A stretch of DNA of 64,000 bases, taken from assembly GCF_012979235.1 (NCBI RefSeq), contig NZ_JAATWC010000003.1, positions 1 to 64,000 of the forward strand, in the 5' to 3' direction. Source of the stretch: Dissulfurirhabdus thermomarina (lineage in GTDB: Bacteria > Desulfobacterota > Dissulfuribacteria > Dissulfuribacterales > Dissulfurirhabdaceae). The stretch's first letter is position 1. Each line of letters starts with the position of its first letter. A program made the position numbers and the translations under genes. Positions 44,171 through 53,871 of this stretch are shown piece after piece. The notes beneath the pieces are model-generated. The model did no database searches and had not been told where the DNA came from. It was given only the letters and a program-made list of their open reading frames with translations.

Positions 44171-45988
44171 ATGCCTGTTGCGTCCGACATCGCCACCAGC
44201 CCGATCAAACGCGCGGGCAAGTGGTTCCTCTACTGCATCGCCACGGGCCTCTTGGCCGGGGCCGCCGCCGTGGTCTTCCACTGGCTGATGCACGTGGGCC
44301 ACCACTTCTTCCTCGACTGGTGGGCGGGGTTCCGGCCCTCGCACCCGGCCGGCGACCCGCCGCTGTTCGGCCACAGCCACACGCCGCTGTCCGAGCTCCG
44401 CCTCTGGCTGCTTCCGGCGGCGGGCGGCCTGCTCACGGGCCTCCTGGTGGCGGTGCTCAGCCCAGAGGCCGCCGGGCACGGGACGGATTCCGCCATCTTC
44501 GCCTACCACCACCGGGAAGGCGTCATCCCCCTCCGGGTGCCGCTGGTGAAGACCTTCGCCTCGTTCCTGACCCTCGGCACCGGGGGCTCCGGCGGCAGCG
44601 AGGGCCCCATCTGCCAGATCGGGGCCGGTTTCGGCTCGGTGCTCGCCCAGCGGCTCGGTCTCTCCCGGCGGGCCGTCCGGATCCTCATGGCGGCGGGCAT
44701 GGGCGCCGGGATCGGGAGCATCTTCCGGGCCCCTATGACCGGCGCCCTCTTCGCCGCCGAGATCCTCTACCGGGAGCCGGAATTCGAGGCCGAGGTCATC
44801 ATTCCCGCGGCCATCGCCTCCATCGTGGCCTATTCCCTCTTCTGCTCCGTCTACGGGTGGGGATCGCTCTTCCGGGCCGAGGACTTCCGCTTCACCAACG
44901 CCCTGGCCCTCGGGCCCTACGCCGTGCTCTCCCTCGCCGTGGCGGTGGCCGTCTTCCTCTTCGTGCGCGTCTTCTGGGGAACCCACGACTTCTTCGAGCG
45001 CCTGCCCTGGCCCGCCTGGATCAAGCCCGCCGTGGGCGGCCTGCTCACGGGAACCCTGGCGCTGGCGGTCCCCCAGGTCCTCGGCTTCAGCTACGGGTTC
45101 ATCCAGGAGGGCCTCTACAACCAGGTACCGGCCGCCCTCTTCCTCCTGGTGGGCCTCGCCAAGATCCTCGCCACCTCCTTCTCCATCGGTTCCGGGGGAA
45201 GCGGCGGCGTCTTCGGCCCTTCCGTGGTGATCGGCGGCTGCGTGGGCGGCGCGGTGGGCCAGGTCTTCCACCACCTCCTGCCCGGCATCGTCCCGGACCC
45301 CGCCCCCTTCGTCATCGTCGGCATGGCGGGATTCTTCGCCGGGAGCTCCAAGGTCCCCGTCACCGCGGTGATCGTGGTAAGCGAGATCACCGGATCTTAC
45401 CACCTGCTGTTGCCGAGCCTCCTCGTCTGCAGCCTGAGCTACTTTCTCTGCCGCCCCTGGAACCTCTACCGCGCCCAGGTCCAGAACCGGGTCTCGTCCC
45501 CCGCCCACCGGGGGGATTTCTTCACCGACGTCCTGGAGGACATCCGCGTCCGGGACATCTTCAACCCCGACAAGGTGGTGGCCATCATCCCGGAAGACAT
45601 GAGCTTCAACCAGTTCCGGCTCTTCTTCGGGCGCACGGACCAGCACTACTTCCCGGTGGTGGACAGCTTCGGCCGGTTGACGGGCATCTTCTCCATCAAC
45701 GACGTCCGCCACAGCCTCTTCGACGAGGGCCTCGGCGGCCTGGTGGTCATGCGGGACATCGCCCGGCGGGACATCATCACCACCACGCCCTCCGAGGACA
45801 TCAACACGCTGCTGCGCAAGTTCACCCTGCGCAACATCGACCAGATCCCCGTGGTGGCCGACGACGACCCCACCCGGTTCCTCGGGATGGTCAGCCGCCG
45901 CGAGGCCATCGCCCTGTACAACCAGGCGGTGCAACAGATCAAGGACGCGGCCGCGAAAGAAGGCGAGGAGGCCGCCCCCCCCTTCTGA
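44171..45988 (+). CDS. CLC family chloride channel/antiporter with CBS domains
   Basis: A 605-residue CLC protein. About 17 membrane helices span residues 20-425. GTGGSGGSEGPICQIGAG contains the gating Glu (SEGP); GSGGSGGVFGPSVVIGG is the third selectivity segment. The first segment reads GHGTDSAIF, differing from the usual GSGIP or GHGVP. Two C-terminal CBS domains (about 455-590) probably bind nucleotides and regulate opening. It moves chloride or related anions; fluoride-type specificity is not supported. No ribosome site; likely leaderless. Confidence 0.9.
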   Translation: MPVASDIATSPIKRAGKWFLYCIATGLLAGAAAVVFHWLMHVGHHFFLDWWAGFRPSHPAGDPPLFGHSHTPLSELRLWLLPAAGGLLTGLLVAVLSPEAAGHGTDSAIFAYHHREGVIPLRVPLVKTFASFLTLGTGGSGGSEGPICQIGAGFGSVLAQRLGLSRRAVRILMAAGMGAGIGSIFRAPMTGALFAAEILYREPEFEAEVIIPAAIASIVAYSLFCSVYGWGSLFRAEDFRFTNALALGPYAVLSLAVAVAVFLFVRVFWGTHDFFERLPWPAWIKPAVGGLLTGTLALAVPQVLGFSYGFIQEGLYNQVPAALFLLVGLAKILATSFSIGSGGSGGVFGPSVVIGGCVGGAVGQVFHHLLPGIVPDPAPFVIVGMAGFFAGSSKVPVTAVIVVSEITGSYHLLLPSLLVCSLSYFLCRPWNLYRAQVQNRVSSPAHRGDFFTDVLEDIRVRDIFNPDKVVAIIPEDMSFNQFRLFFGRTDQHYFPVVDSFGRLTGIFSINDVRHSLFDEGLGGLVVMRDIARRDIITTTPSEDINTLLRKFTLRNIDQIPVVADDDPTRFLGMVSRREAIALYNQAVQQIKDAAAKEGEEAAPPF

Positions 45989-46095
45989 TCCCCCGCCGGC
46001 GGCGCCAAGGGGCCGAATCGTCGCACGGAGTGCCGCGCACGGCCGGGGACTGCGAGGGGCCGAGGGACTGCACCACCGCCAAGCGTTCCGCTTGG
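45989..46095. other. Spacer after clcA
   Basis: No gene. A short hairpin, CCAAGCG-TTCC-CGCTTGG-like (about 46079-46096), borders the palindromic repeat that follows. Confidence 0.4.
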
Positions 46096-46284
46096 TGATT
46101 CTCGCGACGCCATCGAGGATGAAAAAGTCTTCTGTGTGGAGACTCGGCGAAGATCGCCAAATGCAAGGCGCGAGGATGTCGAGGAACGAGGCGCACTTGA
46201 GCTACGCCGCAATGCCGGGGGCATCCGAAGCAACGCAGCCAAGCGTTGTCGCTCGGCAACCTTTTGGGGCGACGCCATCAAAGG
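46096..46284. repeat. Palindromic repeat family 2, copy between clcA and rplQ
   Basis: About 189 bp bounded by GATTCTCGCGACGCCATC and GGGGCGACGCCATCAAAGG. The core (GATCGCCAAATGCAAGGCGC, then GGATGTCGAGGAACGAGGCG and GCTACGCCGCAATG) aligns closely with the copy at 42073-42256. No coding frame. Confidence 0.8.
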
Positions 46285-46286
46285 TT

Positions 46287-46318
46287 GGGGCCCCCGGGTG
46301 TGAACACCCGGGGGCCCC
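46287..46318. terminator. Perfect 14-bp hairpin, possible terminator of clcA
   Basis: GGGGCCCCCGGGTG (46287-46300) and its exact complement (46305-46318) flank the loop TGAA. No T-run follows on either strand, so termination is uncertain. It lies between convergent clcA and rplQ. Confidence 0.5.
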
Positions 46319-46348
46319 GAAACGACCACATCCCCCTGCCATTTATCC

Positions 46349-46387
46349 GAACGAAAAACGCCCCCGGAGGTCGTGCCTCCGAGGGCG
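46349..46387 (-). terminator. Terminator of the ribosomal-protein operon
   Basis: On the minus strand a 12-bp stem (46387-46376 with 46370-46359, one G-T pair), a 5-base loop and five T (46358-46354) followed by more pyrimidines. It lies 77 bases after the rplQ stop. Confidence 0.88.
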
Positions 46388-46464
46388 ATCATGGCCCTAC
46401 AGAACAGATTGTAGATTTTTTATATCTCGATCCGGGCCTCGTGTCAAGGGCACGGACCGAGGAC

Positions 46465-47025
46465 CTACTCGGCCGGCTCCTCCGGGGGGGTGTCCTCCTT
46501 TGCCGGAGCTTCTGCCTCGGGCGCCGTGGCCTCCTCTGCAGGCGCTGCCGCCTCGGGGGAAGAAGACTCGCCCTCCACCGGGGCCGCGGCCTCGACGGCC
46601 GCCTTTCGGGCCCGCTGTCCGCCCCCGCCCTTCTTGGAACGGGCCTTCTTTTTCGTCGGTTTCTCGAGGGGCTCCGTGACCATCTCCACCACGGCGGTCA
46701 TGGCGGCATCCCCCCGCCGGGGGCCGAGACGGATGACCCGGGTGTAGCCGCCGCTGCGGTCGGCCATCTGCTGCCGCCATTCGCCGAAGAGCCGGGCCAC
46801 CACGTCCTTGTCCCGGACCACCGCCTGGGCCTGGCGCCGGGCATGGAGCCCGCCGTCCTTTGCCAAGGTCACCATCCGGTCGGCCACGCGCCGCAGCTCC
46901 TTCGCCCGGGTGACCGTGGTCACCACCCGCCCGTGTTCCAAGAGGGAAGTCACCATGTTCCGCAACATGGCCTCCCGGTGGGCCATGCTGCGGCCCAGCC
47001 GTCGTGTTCGCCTTCGGTGTCTCAT
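46465..47025 (-). CDS. rplQ: 50S ribosomal protein L17 with extended tail
   Basis: A 186-residue L17. The conserved part, about residues 1-118 ([40 protein letters not shown]), matches the usual bacterial length. About 65 extra residues follow: a Lys/Arg/Gly patch and then an Ala/Glu/Pro-rich acidic tail of low complexity. Overlaps the rpoA stop by 4 bases and ends the operon. Confidence 0.96.
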   Translation of the reverse strand: MRHRRRTRRLGRSMAHREAMLRNMVTSLLEHGRVVTTVTRAKELRRVADRMVTLAKDGGLHARRQAQAVVRDKDVVARLFGEWRQQMADRSGGYTRVIRLGPRRGDAAMTAVVEMVTEPLEKPTKKKARSKKGGGGQRARKAAVEAAAPVEGESSSPEAAAPAEEATAPEAEAPAKEDTPPEEPAE

Positions 47026-48071
47026 GACGCGGATCCTTCCTCAGCGGCCTCCTCCACCGTCTCGCCCTCGGGGGGAGACGGGGGCGTCCATCCCTCGACC
47101 TTCATCCCGAGTCGCAGGCCCATCCCGTCCAGCATGGTCCGGATCTCGGCGAGGGACTTCCGGCCGAAGTTCTTGGTCTTGAGCATCTCCTGCTCGGTCT
47201 TCTGGATGAGCTCGCCGATGTAATTGATGTTGGCGTTTTTCAGGCAGTTGGCGGACCGGACGGAGAGCTCCAGCTCGTCCACGGTCCGGTTGAGGTACTC
47301 CTCCGGGACCTCCTCGGCCGGGCCTTCCGCCTCCGCGGGCTCCTCCGCCTCGTCGAAGTTGATGAAGACGGTGAGCTGCTCCTTCAAAATCTTGGCGGCG
47401 TAGGCCACGGCATCCTCGGGAGTCACGCTCTCGTCGGTCCAAACCTCCAAGGTGAGCTTGTCGTAGTCGGTGATCTGGCCCACGCGGGCCCGGGAGACCA
47501 CGAAGTTCACCTTCTCGATGGGCGAGTAGAGGGCGTCGATGGCCAGGGTGCCGATGGGGGCATCGGGGTCCTTGTGGCGCTCGGCCGGTTCGTACCCCTT
47601 GCCCCACTGAGCCACCATCTCCATCCGGAGTTCCCCCTCGGGCCCGAGGGTGGCGATGTGGTGATCCTTGTTCAGGATCTCGACCCCTCCCTCCGGCGCC
47701 ACGATGTCACCGGCGGTCACGGGGCCCTCGCCCTTCTTCTCGAGGCGGAGGGGCCGGGGCTCGTCCTGGAAGAGCTTCAGACGGACGCCCTTGAGGTTCA
47801 GGACGATGTCCGTCACGTCCTCGATGACGCCGGGGACGCTGGTCAACTCGTGGAGCACTCCATCGATCTTGACCGAGACGATGGCCGCCCCCTGGAGGGA
47901 CGAAAGCAGGACACGCCGCAGGGCGGTGCCGAGGGTCATGCCGAAGCCGCGCTCCAAGGGTTCGCAGACGAACTTCCCGTAGGAAGACGTCCGGGTCTCC
48001 TTGTCGATCTCGAGTCGATTCGGCCGGATGAGTTCCCGCCAGTTCCGATAGTATGGTGTCTGTTCCGCCAT
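47022..48071 (-). CDS. rpoA: DNA-directed RNA polymerase subunit alpha
   Basis: A 349-residue alpha subunit. The N-terminal dimerisation domain has [20 protein letters not shown] and [20 protein letters not shown]. The C-terminal domain (about 270-330) with [20 protein letters not shown] binds UP elements and activators. An acidic Glu/Ala-rich linker joins them. Located in the alpha operon after rpsD, as usual. Confidence 0.98.
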   Translation of the reverse strand: MAEQTPYYRNWRELIRPNRLEIDKETRTSSYGKFVCEPLERGFGMTLGTALRRVLLSSLQGAAIVSVKIDGVLHELTSVPGVIEDVTDIVLNLKGVRLKLFQDEPRPLRLEKKGEGPVTAGDIVAPEGGVEILNKDHHIATLGPEGELRMEMVAQWGKGYEPAERHKDPDAPIGTLAIDALYSPIEKVNFVVSRARVGQITDYDKLTLEVWTDESVTPEDAVAYAAKILKEQLTVFINFDEAEEPAEAEGPAEEVPEEYLNRTVDELELSVRSANCLKNANINYIGELIQKTEQEMLKTKNFGRKSLAEIRTMLDGMGLRLGMKVEGWTPPSPPEGETVEEAAEEGSAS

Positions 48072-48122
48072 GATGCCCTTCCGTGGTCAGGTGTGTGCGG
48101 AGCCTGCCGCTCGCCCCCGTGG

Positions 48123-48752
48123 TTACTTGGAGTAGAACTCGACGATGTACTGTTCCTGGATGGGGATCGTGACGTGGGTTCTCTCCGGCATCGCCTTGAC
48201 GACGCCCAGCATCTTGTCGGCGTCGAGGTCGAGCCACTCGGGCACCCCGCGCCGGGCCACGGCCTCGAGGGCCTGCAGGATGGCCGGCATCTTGCGGCTC
48301 TTCTCCTTCACCTGGATGGCATCACCGACCTTTACCAGGTAGGACGGGATGTCCACCTTGCGGCCGTTGACGGTGATGTGTCCATGGCGCACCAGCTGCC
48401 GGGCCTGGGCGCGGGACTCGGCCAGGCCGAGCCGGTAGACCGCGTTGTCGAGCCGGCGCTCCAGGAGCACGATGAGGTTGGCGCCCGTGACTCCCTTCTG
48501 GCGGTCGGCCTTCCCGAAGTAGCCCCGGAACTGCCCCTCCTGCATGCCGTAGATGCGACGCAGCCGCTGCTTCTCGCGCAGCCGGATGCCGTAGTCGGAC
48601 TCCTTCATCCGACGGCCCTGCCCGTGCTGCCCGGGGACATAACTCCGGCGTTCATAGGCGCACTTGTCGGAGAAGCACCGGTCTCCCTTGAGGAAGAGCT
48701 TCATTCCCTCCCGCCGGCAAAGGCGGCATCGTGGTCCAGTATATCTCGCCAA
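48123..48752 (-). CDS. rpsD: 30S ribosomal protein S4
   Basis: A 209-residue S4. [20 protein letters not shown] opens it with a CxxC that, with [14 protein letters not shown], makes a four-Cys zinc-type site. The S4 RNA-binding domain includes [23 protein letters not shown] start at 48752 with GGAGGAAAG upstream. Confidence 0.97.
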   Translation of the reverse strand: MARYTGPRCRLCRREGMKLFLKGDRCFSDKCAYERRSYVPGQHGQGRRMKESDYGIRLREKQRLRRIYGMQEGQFRGYFGKADRQKGVTGANLIVLLERRLDNAVYRLGLAESRAQARQLVRHGHITVNGRKVDIPSYLVKVGDAIQVKEKSRKMPAILQALEAVARRGVPEWLDLDADKMLGVVKAMPERTHVTIPIQEQYIVEFYSK

Positions 48753-48812
48753 GGTCTTTCCTCCGTGTGGGCGGCACCCGCCGGGGCCGGTCCCCGGCCG
48801 GGCGGCCGGTCC

Positions 48813-49202
48813 CTAGACTCGCCGCCGCTTCGGCGGCCGGCAACCGTTGTGGGGAATCGGTGTGACGTCCCGAATCACCGTGACCTGGAACCCGGCCGCC
48901 TGGAGGGCGCGCAGCGCCGCCTCGCGCCCGGAGCCGGGCCCCTTGATGTGGACCTCCACCGAACGCATGCCGTGATCGGCGGCCCTGCGGGCGGCGTTCT
49001 CGGCCGCCACCTGGGCCGCGAAGGGCGTCCCCTTGCGCGAGCCCTTGAACCCCTGGGTCCCGGCGCTCGCCCAGGAGACGGCGTTGCCCTGCTTGTCCGT
49101 GATGGTCACGATGGTGTTGTTGAAGGTGGCGCGGATATGCACGATCCCTTCCGGGATGTTCTTCTTTTCGCGTCGCCCGCCTTTTCTCGGGGCTGCAGCC
49201 AT
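48813..49202 (-). CDS. rpsK: 30S ribosomal protein S11
   Basis: A 129-residue S11 with the conserved [20 protein letters not shown] start of the core and C-terminal [20 protein letters not shown]. Part of the 30S platform. ATG at 49202; gap of 60 bases after rpsM. Confidence 0.98.
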   Translation of the reverse strand: MAAAPRKGGRREKKNIPEGIVHIRATFNNTIVTITDKQGNAVSWASAGTQGFKGSRKGTPFAAQVAAENAARRAADHGMRSVEVHIKGPGSGREAALRALQAAGFQVTVIRDVTPIPHNGCRPPKRRRV

Positions 49203-49262
49203 GTGAACGGTTCCTCCCTGTCCTCGGATGCACCCGGCGGCGCCCGCCGGGCCCTTCGGTGG

Positions 49263-49631
49263 CTACCTCTTCTTCTTGATGGCGGCCCGTCGCGGTCCCT
49301 TCCGCGTGCGGGCGTTGGTCTTGGTGCGCTGGCCGCGGACGGGCAGCCCCCGCCGGTGCCGGAGGCCCCGGTAGCAGCCGAGGTCCATGAGCCGCTTGAT
49401 GTTCATGGTGACCTCGCGCCGGAGATCACCCTCGACCTTGTACTCGCTGTCGATGACCCTCCGGATGGCGGAGATGTCGGCATCGGTGAGCTCGTCGGTC
49501 TTCAGGTTCTCGTCCACGCCGGCCTTGGCCAAGATCTGCCGGGCGGTGGTCCGCCCGATGCCGTAGATGTAGGTCAGCGCAATGGCCATGCGCTTGTTTC
49601 TCGGAAGATCCACTCCTGCGATGCGTGCCAC
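49263..49631 (-). CDS. rpsM: 30S ribosomal protein S13
   Basis: A 122-residue S13 ([40 protein letters not shown]). Contacts the 50S subunit and P-site tRNA. GTG start at 49631 with GGGGGAG upstream, 9 bases after rpmJ. Confidence 0.98.
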   Translation of the reverse strand: MARIAGVDLPRNKRMAIALTYIYGIGRTTARQILAKAGVDENLKTDELTDADISAIRRVIDSEYKVEGDLRREVTMNIKRLMDLGCYRGLRHRRGLPVRGQRTKTNARTRKGPRRAAIKKKR

Positions 49632-49640
49632 GTCTCCCCC

Positions 49641-49754
49641 CTAGCCCTGGCGCTGCTTGTGCCGGGGATTCGTGCAAATCACCCGCACGATGCCCTTGCG
49701 CCGGATCACCCGGCAGTTCTTGCACCGAGGTTTCACGGATGCCCTGACCTTCAT
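49641..49754 (-). CDS. rpmJ: 50S ribosomal protein L36, zinc-binding form
   Basis: A 37-residue L36, easily missed because of its size. It reads [20 protein letters not shown] and ends [10 protein letters not shown]. The three Cys and one His form the C+ zinc site. Position between infA and rpsM is standard. Confidence 0.97.
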   Translation of the reverse strand: MKVRASVKPRCKNCRVIRRKGIVRVICTNPRHKQRQG

Positions 49755-49790
49755 GTCGTCCTCCCCGGGCCTCGCCTCGGCCCGTTCGGC

Positions 49791-50009
49791 CTACCTGGCC
49801 CTGTAAACGATGCGCCCGCGGCTCAGGTCGTAGGGGGACAGTTCCACGGTCACCGTGTCACCGGGCAGGATCCGGATGTAGTGCATCCGCATCTTTCCGG
49901 AGATGTGCGCCAGGACCTTGTGCCCGTTCTCGAGCTCCACGCGGAACATCGCGTTGGGAAGCGTCTCGAGCACCTTCCCCTCGACCTGGATTGCGTCGCC
50001 TTTGGCCAT
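49791..50009 (-). CDS. infA: Translation initiation factor IF-1
   Basis: A 72-residue S1-fold IF-1: [20 protein letters not shown] at the start and [15 protein letters not shown] at the end. It blocks the A site during initiation. Sits between map and rpmJ as in many bacteria. Confidence 0.98.
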   Translation of the reverse strand: MAKGDAIQVEGKVLETLPNAMFRVELENGHKVLAHISGKMRMHYIRILPGDTVTVELSPYDLSRGRIVYRAR

Positions 50010-50062
50010 GTTGCTTCCTTCGCGCCGGCCGCCGGGGCCGGCAGGTCTGTTGCCCCCGAAAA

Positions 50063-50836
50063 TCAGTCCAGCCGGCTCAACACCACCGGCCCGTCCTCGG
50101 TGATGGCCACCGAGTGCTCGAAGTGGGCGGAGAGTTTCCCGTCCGCCGTGACGGCCGTCCAGCCGTCTTCCAGGACCCGGACGTCCGGGCCGCCCTCGTT
50201 GACCATGGGCTCGATGGCGAGCACCATTCCGGGCCTAAGCCGCGGCCCCTGGCCGGGGCGCCCGAAGTTGGGGACCTCGGGCGGCTCGTGCAACGCCGTG
50301 CCGATGCCGTGCCCCACGAACTTCCGAACCACGCTGAAGCCCGCCGCCTCCACCACGCCCTGGATGGCGGCGGATATGTCCTGGAGGTGACGCCCCGGCC
50401 GGGCCTCGGCGATTCCCGCATCGAGGCACCGCCGGGTGACCTCCACCAGGCGCGCCGCGGTGGACCCAGGGTGTTCCCCCACGATCACCGAGAGGGCGGC
50501 GTCGCCGTAATAGCCGTCCACCACGGCCCCCACGTCCATGCTCACCAGATCGCCGTCGGCGATGCGCCGGCGGGGCGACGGGATGCCGTGGACCACCTCT
50601 TCGTTGATGGACACGCAGAGGCTGGCCGGATACCCGTGGTATCCCAGGAAGGCGGGCTTGCCGCCCCGCCGTTCGATCCCCTCCCGTGTCATCCGGTCGA
50701 GATCCGCCGTAGTCTGGCCGGGGCCGACGGCCGCCGCCAGTTCGGCCAGAACCTCGGCCACCACCCGGTTGGCCGCCCGGAGGCGCTCGATCTCCCACGG
50801 CGCCTTCAGCACGATGCGGCGGTGCGGTGCCTTCAT
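50063..50836 (-). CDS. map: Methionine aminopeptidase, type I
   Basis: A 257-residue Map, removing the initiator Met. Metal ligands are in [17 protein letters not shown] (two Asp), [19 protein letters not shown] (His), MVLAIEPMV (Glu) and [14 protein letters not shown] at 50836. adk, which usually lies between secY and map, is missing; a 158-base spacer takes its place. Confidence 0.96.
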   Translation of the reverse strand: MKAPHRRIVLKAPWEIERLRAANRVVAEVLAELAAAVGPGQTTADLDRMTREGIERRGGKPAFLGYHGYPASLCVSINEEVVHGIPSPRRRIADGDLVSMDVGAVVDGYYGDAALSVIVGEHPGSTAARLVEVTRRCLDAGIAEARPGRHLQDISAAIQGVVEAAGFSVVRKFVGHGIGTALHEPPEVPNFGRPGQGPRLRPGMVLAIEPMVNEGGPDVRVLEDGWTAVTADGKLSAHFEHSVAITEDGPVVLSRLD

Positions 50837-50994
50837 GCCGCCGGCACCGCCCCGGGTGCCGGGCACCCGCCGCCTCGCGGGGGAGCGCCGTGGACCGAAA
50901 CGAAAAGCATACACCAATTTTCCCGGCTGGCAAGGTCCCTTGCCGCCGTGAACGGCCGTCGCCGCCCCGCCGCAACCGGTCGCTCCATGGGGGA

Positions 50995-52308
50995 TCATCC
51001 CCTCCGGCCCCGGAGGCGCCCGCCGGCCCGCATGAAACCCTCGTAGTTCCGCATCACCAGGTGAGATTCCACCTGGGCCATGGTGTCCATGGCCACCCCC
51101 ACCACGATGAGGAGCGATGTGCCGCCGAAGAAGAAAGAAACGTGCAACTTCGAGATGAGGATGCTCGGCAGCACGCAGATGGCGGAGACGTAGACGGCGC
51201 CCACCAGGGTGATCCGGGTGAGGACCCGGTCGATGTATTCCGACGTCCGCCGGCCGGGGCGGATGCCCGGTATGTAGCCCCCGTGGTTCTTGAGGTTGTC
51301 GGCGATGTCCGCCGGGTTGAAGACGATGGCCGTGTAGAAGTAACAAAAGAACACGATGAGGGCCACGTAGATACTTTCGTAGGCGAAGGTCCCGGGCACG
51401 ATGGCCTGGGAGATCCGCTGGAGCCACGGCGCCTGGATGAAGTTGGCGATGGTGGCCGGAAACAGCATGATGGACGAGGCGAAGATCGGGGGGATGACCC
51501 CCGCCGTGTTCACGCGGAGGGGCAGGTGGGACGACTGCCCCCCGTAGACCCGGCGCCCCACCACCCGGCGGGCGTACTGGATGGGAATCCGCCGGTGGGA
51601 CCGCTCCATGAAGCAGATGAAGGCCACGATGGCCGGCATCATGATGAGCAGGAAGGCCACGGTGGCCCCATGGAGCTCCCCCGTCCGCATCAGCTGGAAG
51701 GTGTCGGTGACCGCCGCGGGCATCCGGGCCACGATGCCGGCGAAGATGATGAGCGAGATGCCGTTGCCGATCCCGCGCTCCGTGATCTGCTCGCCCAGCC
51801 ACATGAGGAAGACCGTACCGGCCATGAGGGTGAGCGCGGTGAGGAGCCGGAACCCCCAGCCGGGATAGAGCACCACCGGCACCCCGGCGGGGGACGTCAT
51901 GCCCTCGAGCCCCACGGCGATCCCGAAGCCCTGGAAGAGACTGAGGGCCACGGTGCCGTACCGGGTGTACTGGCTGATCTTCTTCCGGCCCGCCTCCCCC
52001 TCCTTCTTGAGGGCCTCGAGGTGCGGAACGGCCACGGTCAGAAGCTGCAGGATGATGGAGGCACTGATGTAGGGCATGATGCCGAGGGCGAGGATGGACA
52101 TCCGCTGCATGGCGCCCCCGGAGAACATGTTGAACATCCCGAAGAGGGTGCCCGCGGTCCGCTCGAAGAAGGCGGCCAGGGCGGTGGCGTCGATCCCCGG
52201 CGTCGGCACCTGGACGCCGACCCGGTAGACGGCCAGCATGAAGAGGGTGAAGAGGATCCGGCGCCGAAGCTCCGGGACTCGTCCCAACCCCTGGATTCCG
52301 CCTTGCAC
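50995..52308 (-). CDS. secY: Protein translocase subunit SecY
   Basis: A 437-residue ten-helix channel of the Sec translocon. RILFTLFMLAVYRVGVQVPT opens it; GIMPYISASIILQLLTVAVP and PPIFASSIMLFPATIANFI mark the core, and cytosolic loops carry Arg pairs for SecA and ribosome contact. GTG start at 52308 with GGGGAGG upstream. In the spc operon after rplO. Confidence 0.97.
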   Translation of the reverse strand: MQGGIQGLGRVPELRRRILFTLFMLAVYRVGVQVPTPGIDATALAAFFERTAGTLFGMFNMFSGGAMQRMSILALGIMPYISASIILQLLTVAVPHLEALKKEGEAGRKKISQYTRYGTVALSLFQGFGIAVGLEGMTSPAGVPVVLYPGWGFRLLTALTLMAGTVFLMWLGEQITERGIGNGISLIIFAGIVARMPAAVTDTFQLMRTGELHGATVAFLLIMMPAIVAFICFMERSHRRIPIQYARRVVGRRVYGGQSSHLPLRVNTAGVIPPIFASSIMLFPATIANFIQAPWLQRISQAIVPGTFAYESIYVALIVFFCYFYTAIVFNPADIADNLKNHGGYIPGIRPGRRTSEYIDRVLTRITLVGAVYVSAICVLPSILISKLHVSFFFGGTSLLIVVGVAMDTMAQVESHLVMRNYEGFMRAGGRLRGRRG

Positions 52309-52322
52309 CCCGGCCTCCCCGC

Positions 52323-52769
52323 CTACTCGACGATCTCGAGGGTGCCGCCGGCGGCCTCGATCTTCTGCCGGGCGCTCTTGCTGGCGGCGTGGGCCCGCAC
52401 GGTGACGGCCCGGGTGATCTCTCCCTCGCCGAGGATCTTGAGCAGGTGGAACCGCTTCCGAACGGGCCCCTTGGACTGCGCCACCTCGAGGTCGATCACG
52501 CCTTCGTGCGCGATCTTGTCAAGATCCCCCACGTTGAGGATGCCGTAGACCTTCCGGAACGGGTTCTTGAAACCCCGCTTGGGCAGGCGCCGGTAGATGG
52601 GCATCTGCCCGCCCTCGAAGCCGGCCGGCACCCCGCCGCCGGAGCGGGCCCCCTGCCCCTTCTGCCCGCGGCAGGCCGTCTTGCCGTGGCCGGAGCCGGG
52701 GCCCCGGCCGACCCGCTTGGGCGACTTCTTGGATCCGGGATGGGGCTTCAGGTTCTGTAGCGTCTTCAT
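52323..52769 (-). CDS. rplO: 50S ribosomal protein L15
   Basis: A 148-residue L15: [20 protein letters not shown], then the glycine-rich [20 protein letters not shown]. rpmD (L30) would normally precede it; only 38 bases separate it from rpsE. Confidence 0.97.
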   Translation of the reverse strand: MKTLQNLKPHPGSKKSPKRVGRGPGSGHGKTACRGQKGQGARSGGGVPAGFEGGQMPIYRRLPKRGFKNPFRKVYGILNVGDLDKIAHEGVIDLEVAQSKGPVRKRFHLLKILGEGEITRAVTVRAHAASKSARQKIEAAGGTLEIVE

Positions 52770-52807
52770 AGGATCTCTGCCTCACTCTCCGGCGGCCGGC
52801 CCGGGGC

Positions 52808-53314
52808 TCACGCCGCCACGACCTCTTCCACCGGCCGCCCGCGCCGGGCCGCCACGGCGGCCGCGTCCTGGAGGGCGGCCAACCCCGCGAAGGTGGCCCG
52901 GATCACGTTGTGGGGGTTGTTGGTCCCGAGGCACTTGGTCAGGATGTCGTGGACGCCCGCCGCCTCCATGACGGCACGGACCGCCGCCCCCGCGATGACG
53001 CCGGTCCCCGGCGAGGCCGGCTTCAAGAGCACCCGCCCGGCGCCGAAATGCCCCACCACCTCGTGAGGGAGGGTGGAACCGACCAGCGGCACCTGGATCA
53101 TGTGCTTGCGGGCCCTCTCGGCGGCCTTCCGGAGCGCCTCGGGCACCTCCTTGGCCTTGCCGAGGCCGAAACCCACGCGCCCGGCCCCGTCTCCAACCAC
53201 CGTGAGCGCGCTGAAACTGAAGCGCCGGCCGCCCTTGACGACCTTGGCCACCCGGTTGATGAAGACGATCTTCTCGATGAATTCCTGTTCGTTCTGGCTC
53301 TGAGTGGGCTGCAA
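52808..53314 (-). CDS. rpsE: 30S ribosomal protein S5
   Basis: A 168-residue S5 with the N-terminal dsRNA-binding-like fold ([20 protein letters not shown]) and [20 protein letters not shown]. Acts in decoding fidelity. TTG start at 53314 follows GGGGGAG. A 146-base spacer without a gene separates it from rplR. Confidence 0.97.
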   Translation of the reverse strand: MQPTQSQNEQEFIEKIVFINRVAKVVKGGRRFSFSALTVVGDGAGRVGFGLGKAKEVPEALRKAAERARKHMIQVPLVGSTLPHEVVGHFGAGRVLLKPASPGTGVIAGAAVRAVMEAAGVHDILTKCLGTNNPHNVIRATFAGLAALQDAAAVAARRGRPVEEVVAA

Positions 53315-53460
53315 CGCACTCCCCCTTGGTTCCTAACCCGGCACCTCGGGCCGCCGGCCCCCGGCAGCGCCTTGTCGTGTCGGACTCATCCCCGGCCGGC
53401 GTCCGGCCGCGGCACCTTGCGGCGGCACGGACGCCGGGCGCCCGGGCCGCCCCCGTCGCC

Positions 53461-53832
53461 TCAAAACTCCAGGCCGCCCTCCCTGGCCCCGTCGGCCAGG
53501 GCCTTGACCCGCCCGTGGTAGAGGAAACCGCCCCGGTCGAAGGCAACCCGGGTGATCCCCTTCTCCTTGGCCACGCGGGCGAGCATGCGCCCCACCTCGG
53601 CGGCCACGGCGGTCTTGCCGCCCTCGGGCCGGGCTCCCTCCCGGAGCTCGCGGCTCAAGGAGGAGGCGGCGGCGAGGGTCCGCCCCGCCTCGTCGTCGAT
53701 GAGCTGGGCATAGATATGCCGAGCGCTCCGGAACACCGCCAGCCGCGGCCGGCTCACGGTCCCGAAGACGCGCTTGCGGATGCGGCGGCGGCGCTTCTCC
53801 CGTGCCAATACCTTTGGATTCGTCTTTCCCAT
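53461..53832 (-). CDS. rplR: 50S ribosomal protein L18
   Basis: A 123-residue L18 ([54 protein letters not shown] at the C-terminus). Binds 5S rRNA with L5. ATG at 53832; gap of 39 bases after rplF. Confidence 0.97.
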   Translation of the reverse strand: MGKTNPKVLAREKRRRRIRKRVFGTVSRPRLAVFRSARHIYAQLIDDEAGRTLAAASSLSRELREGARPEGGKTAVAAEVGRMLARVAKEKGITRVAFDRGGFLYHGRVKALADGAREGGLEF

Positions 53833-53871
53833 TTCACTTCACCCCGGGCACCCGCGGCACACCGCGCCCGT

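Noticed and set aside
53315-53460. Hidden rpmD between rplR and rpsE
   Set aside because: All six frames lack an L30-like sequence; L30 would be expected between rpsE and rplO, where only 38 bases exist.
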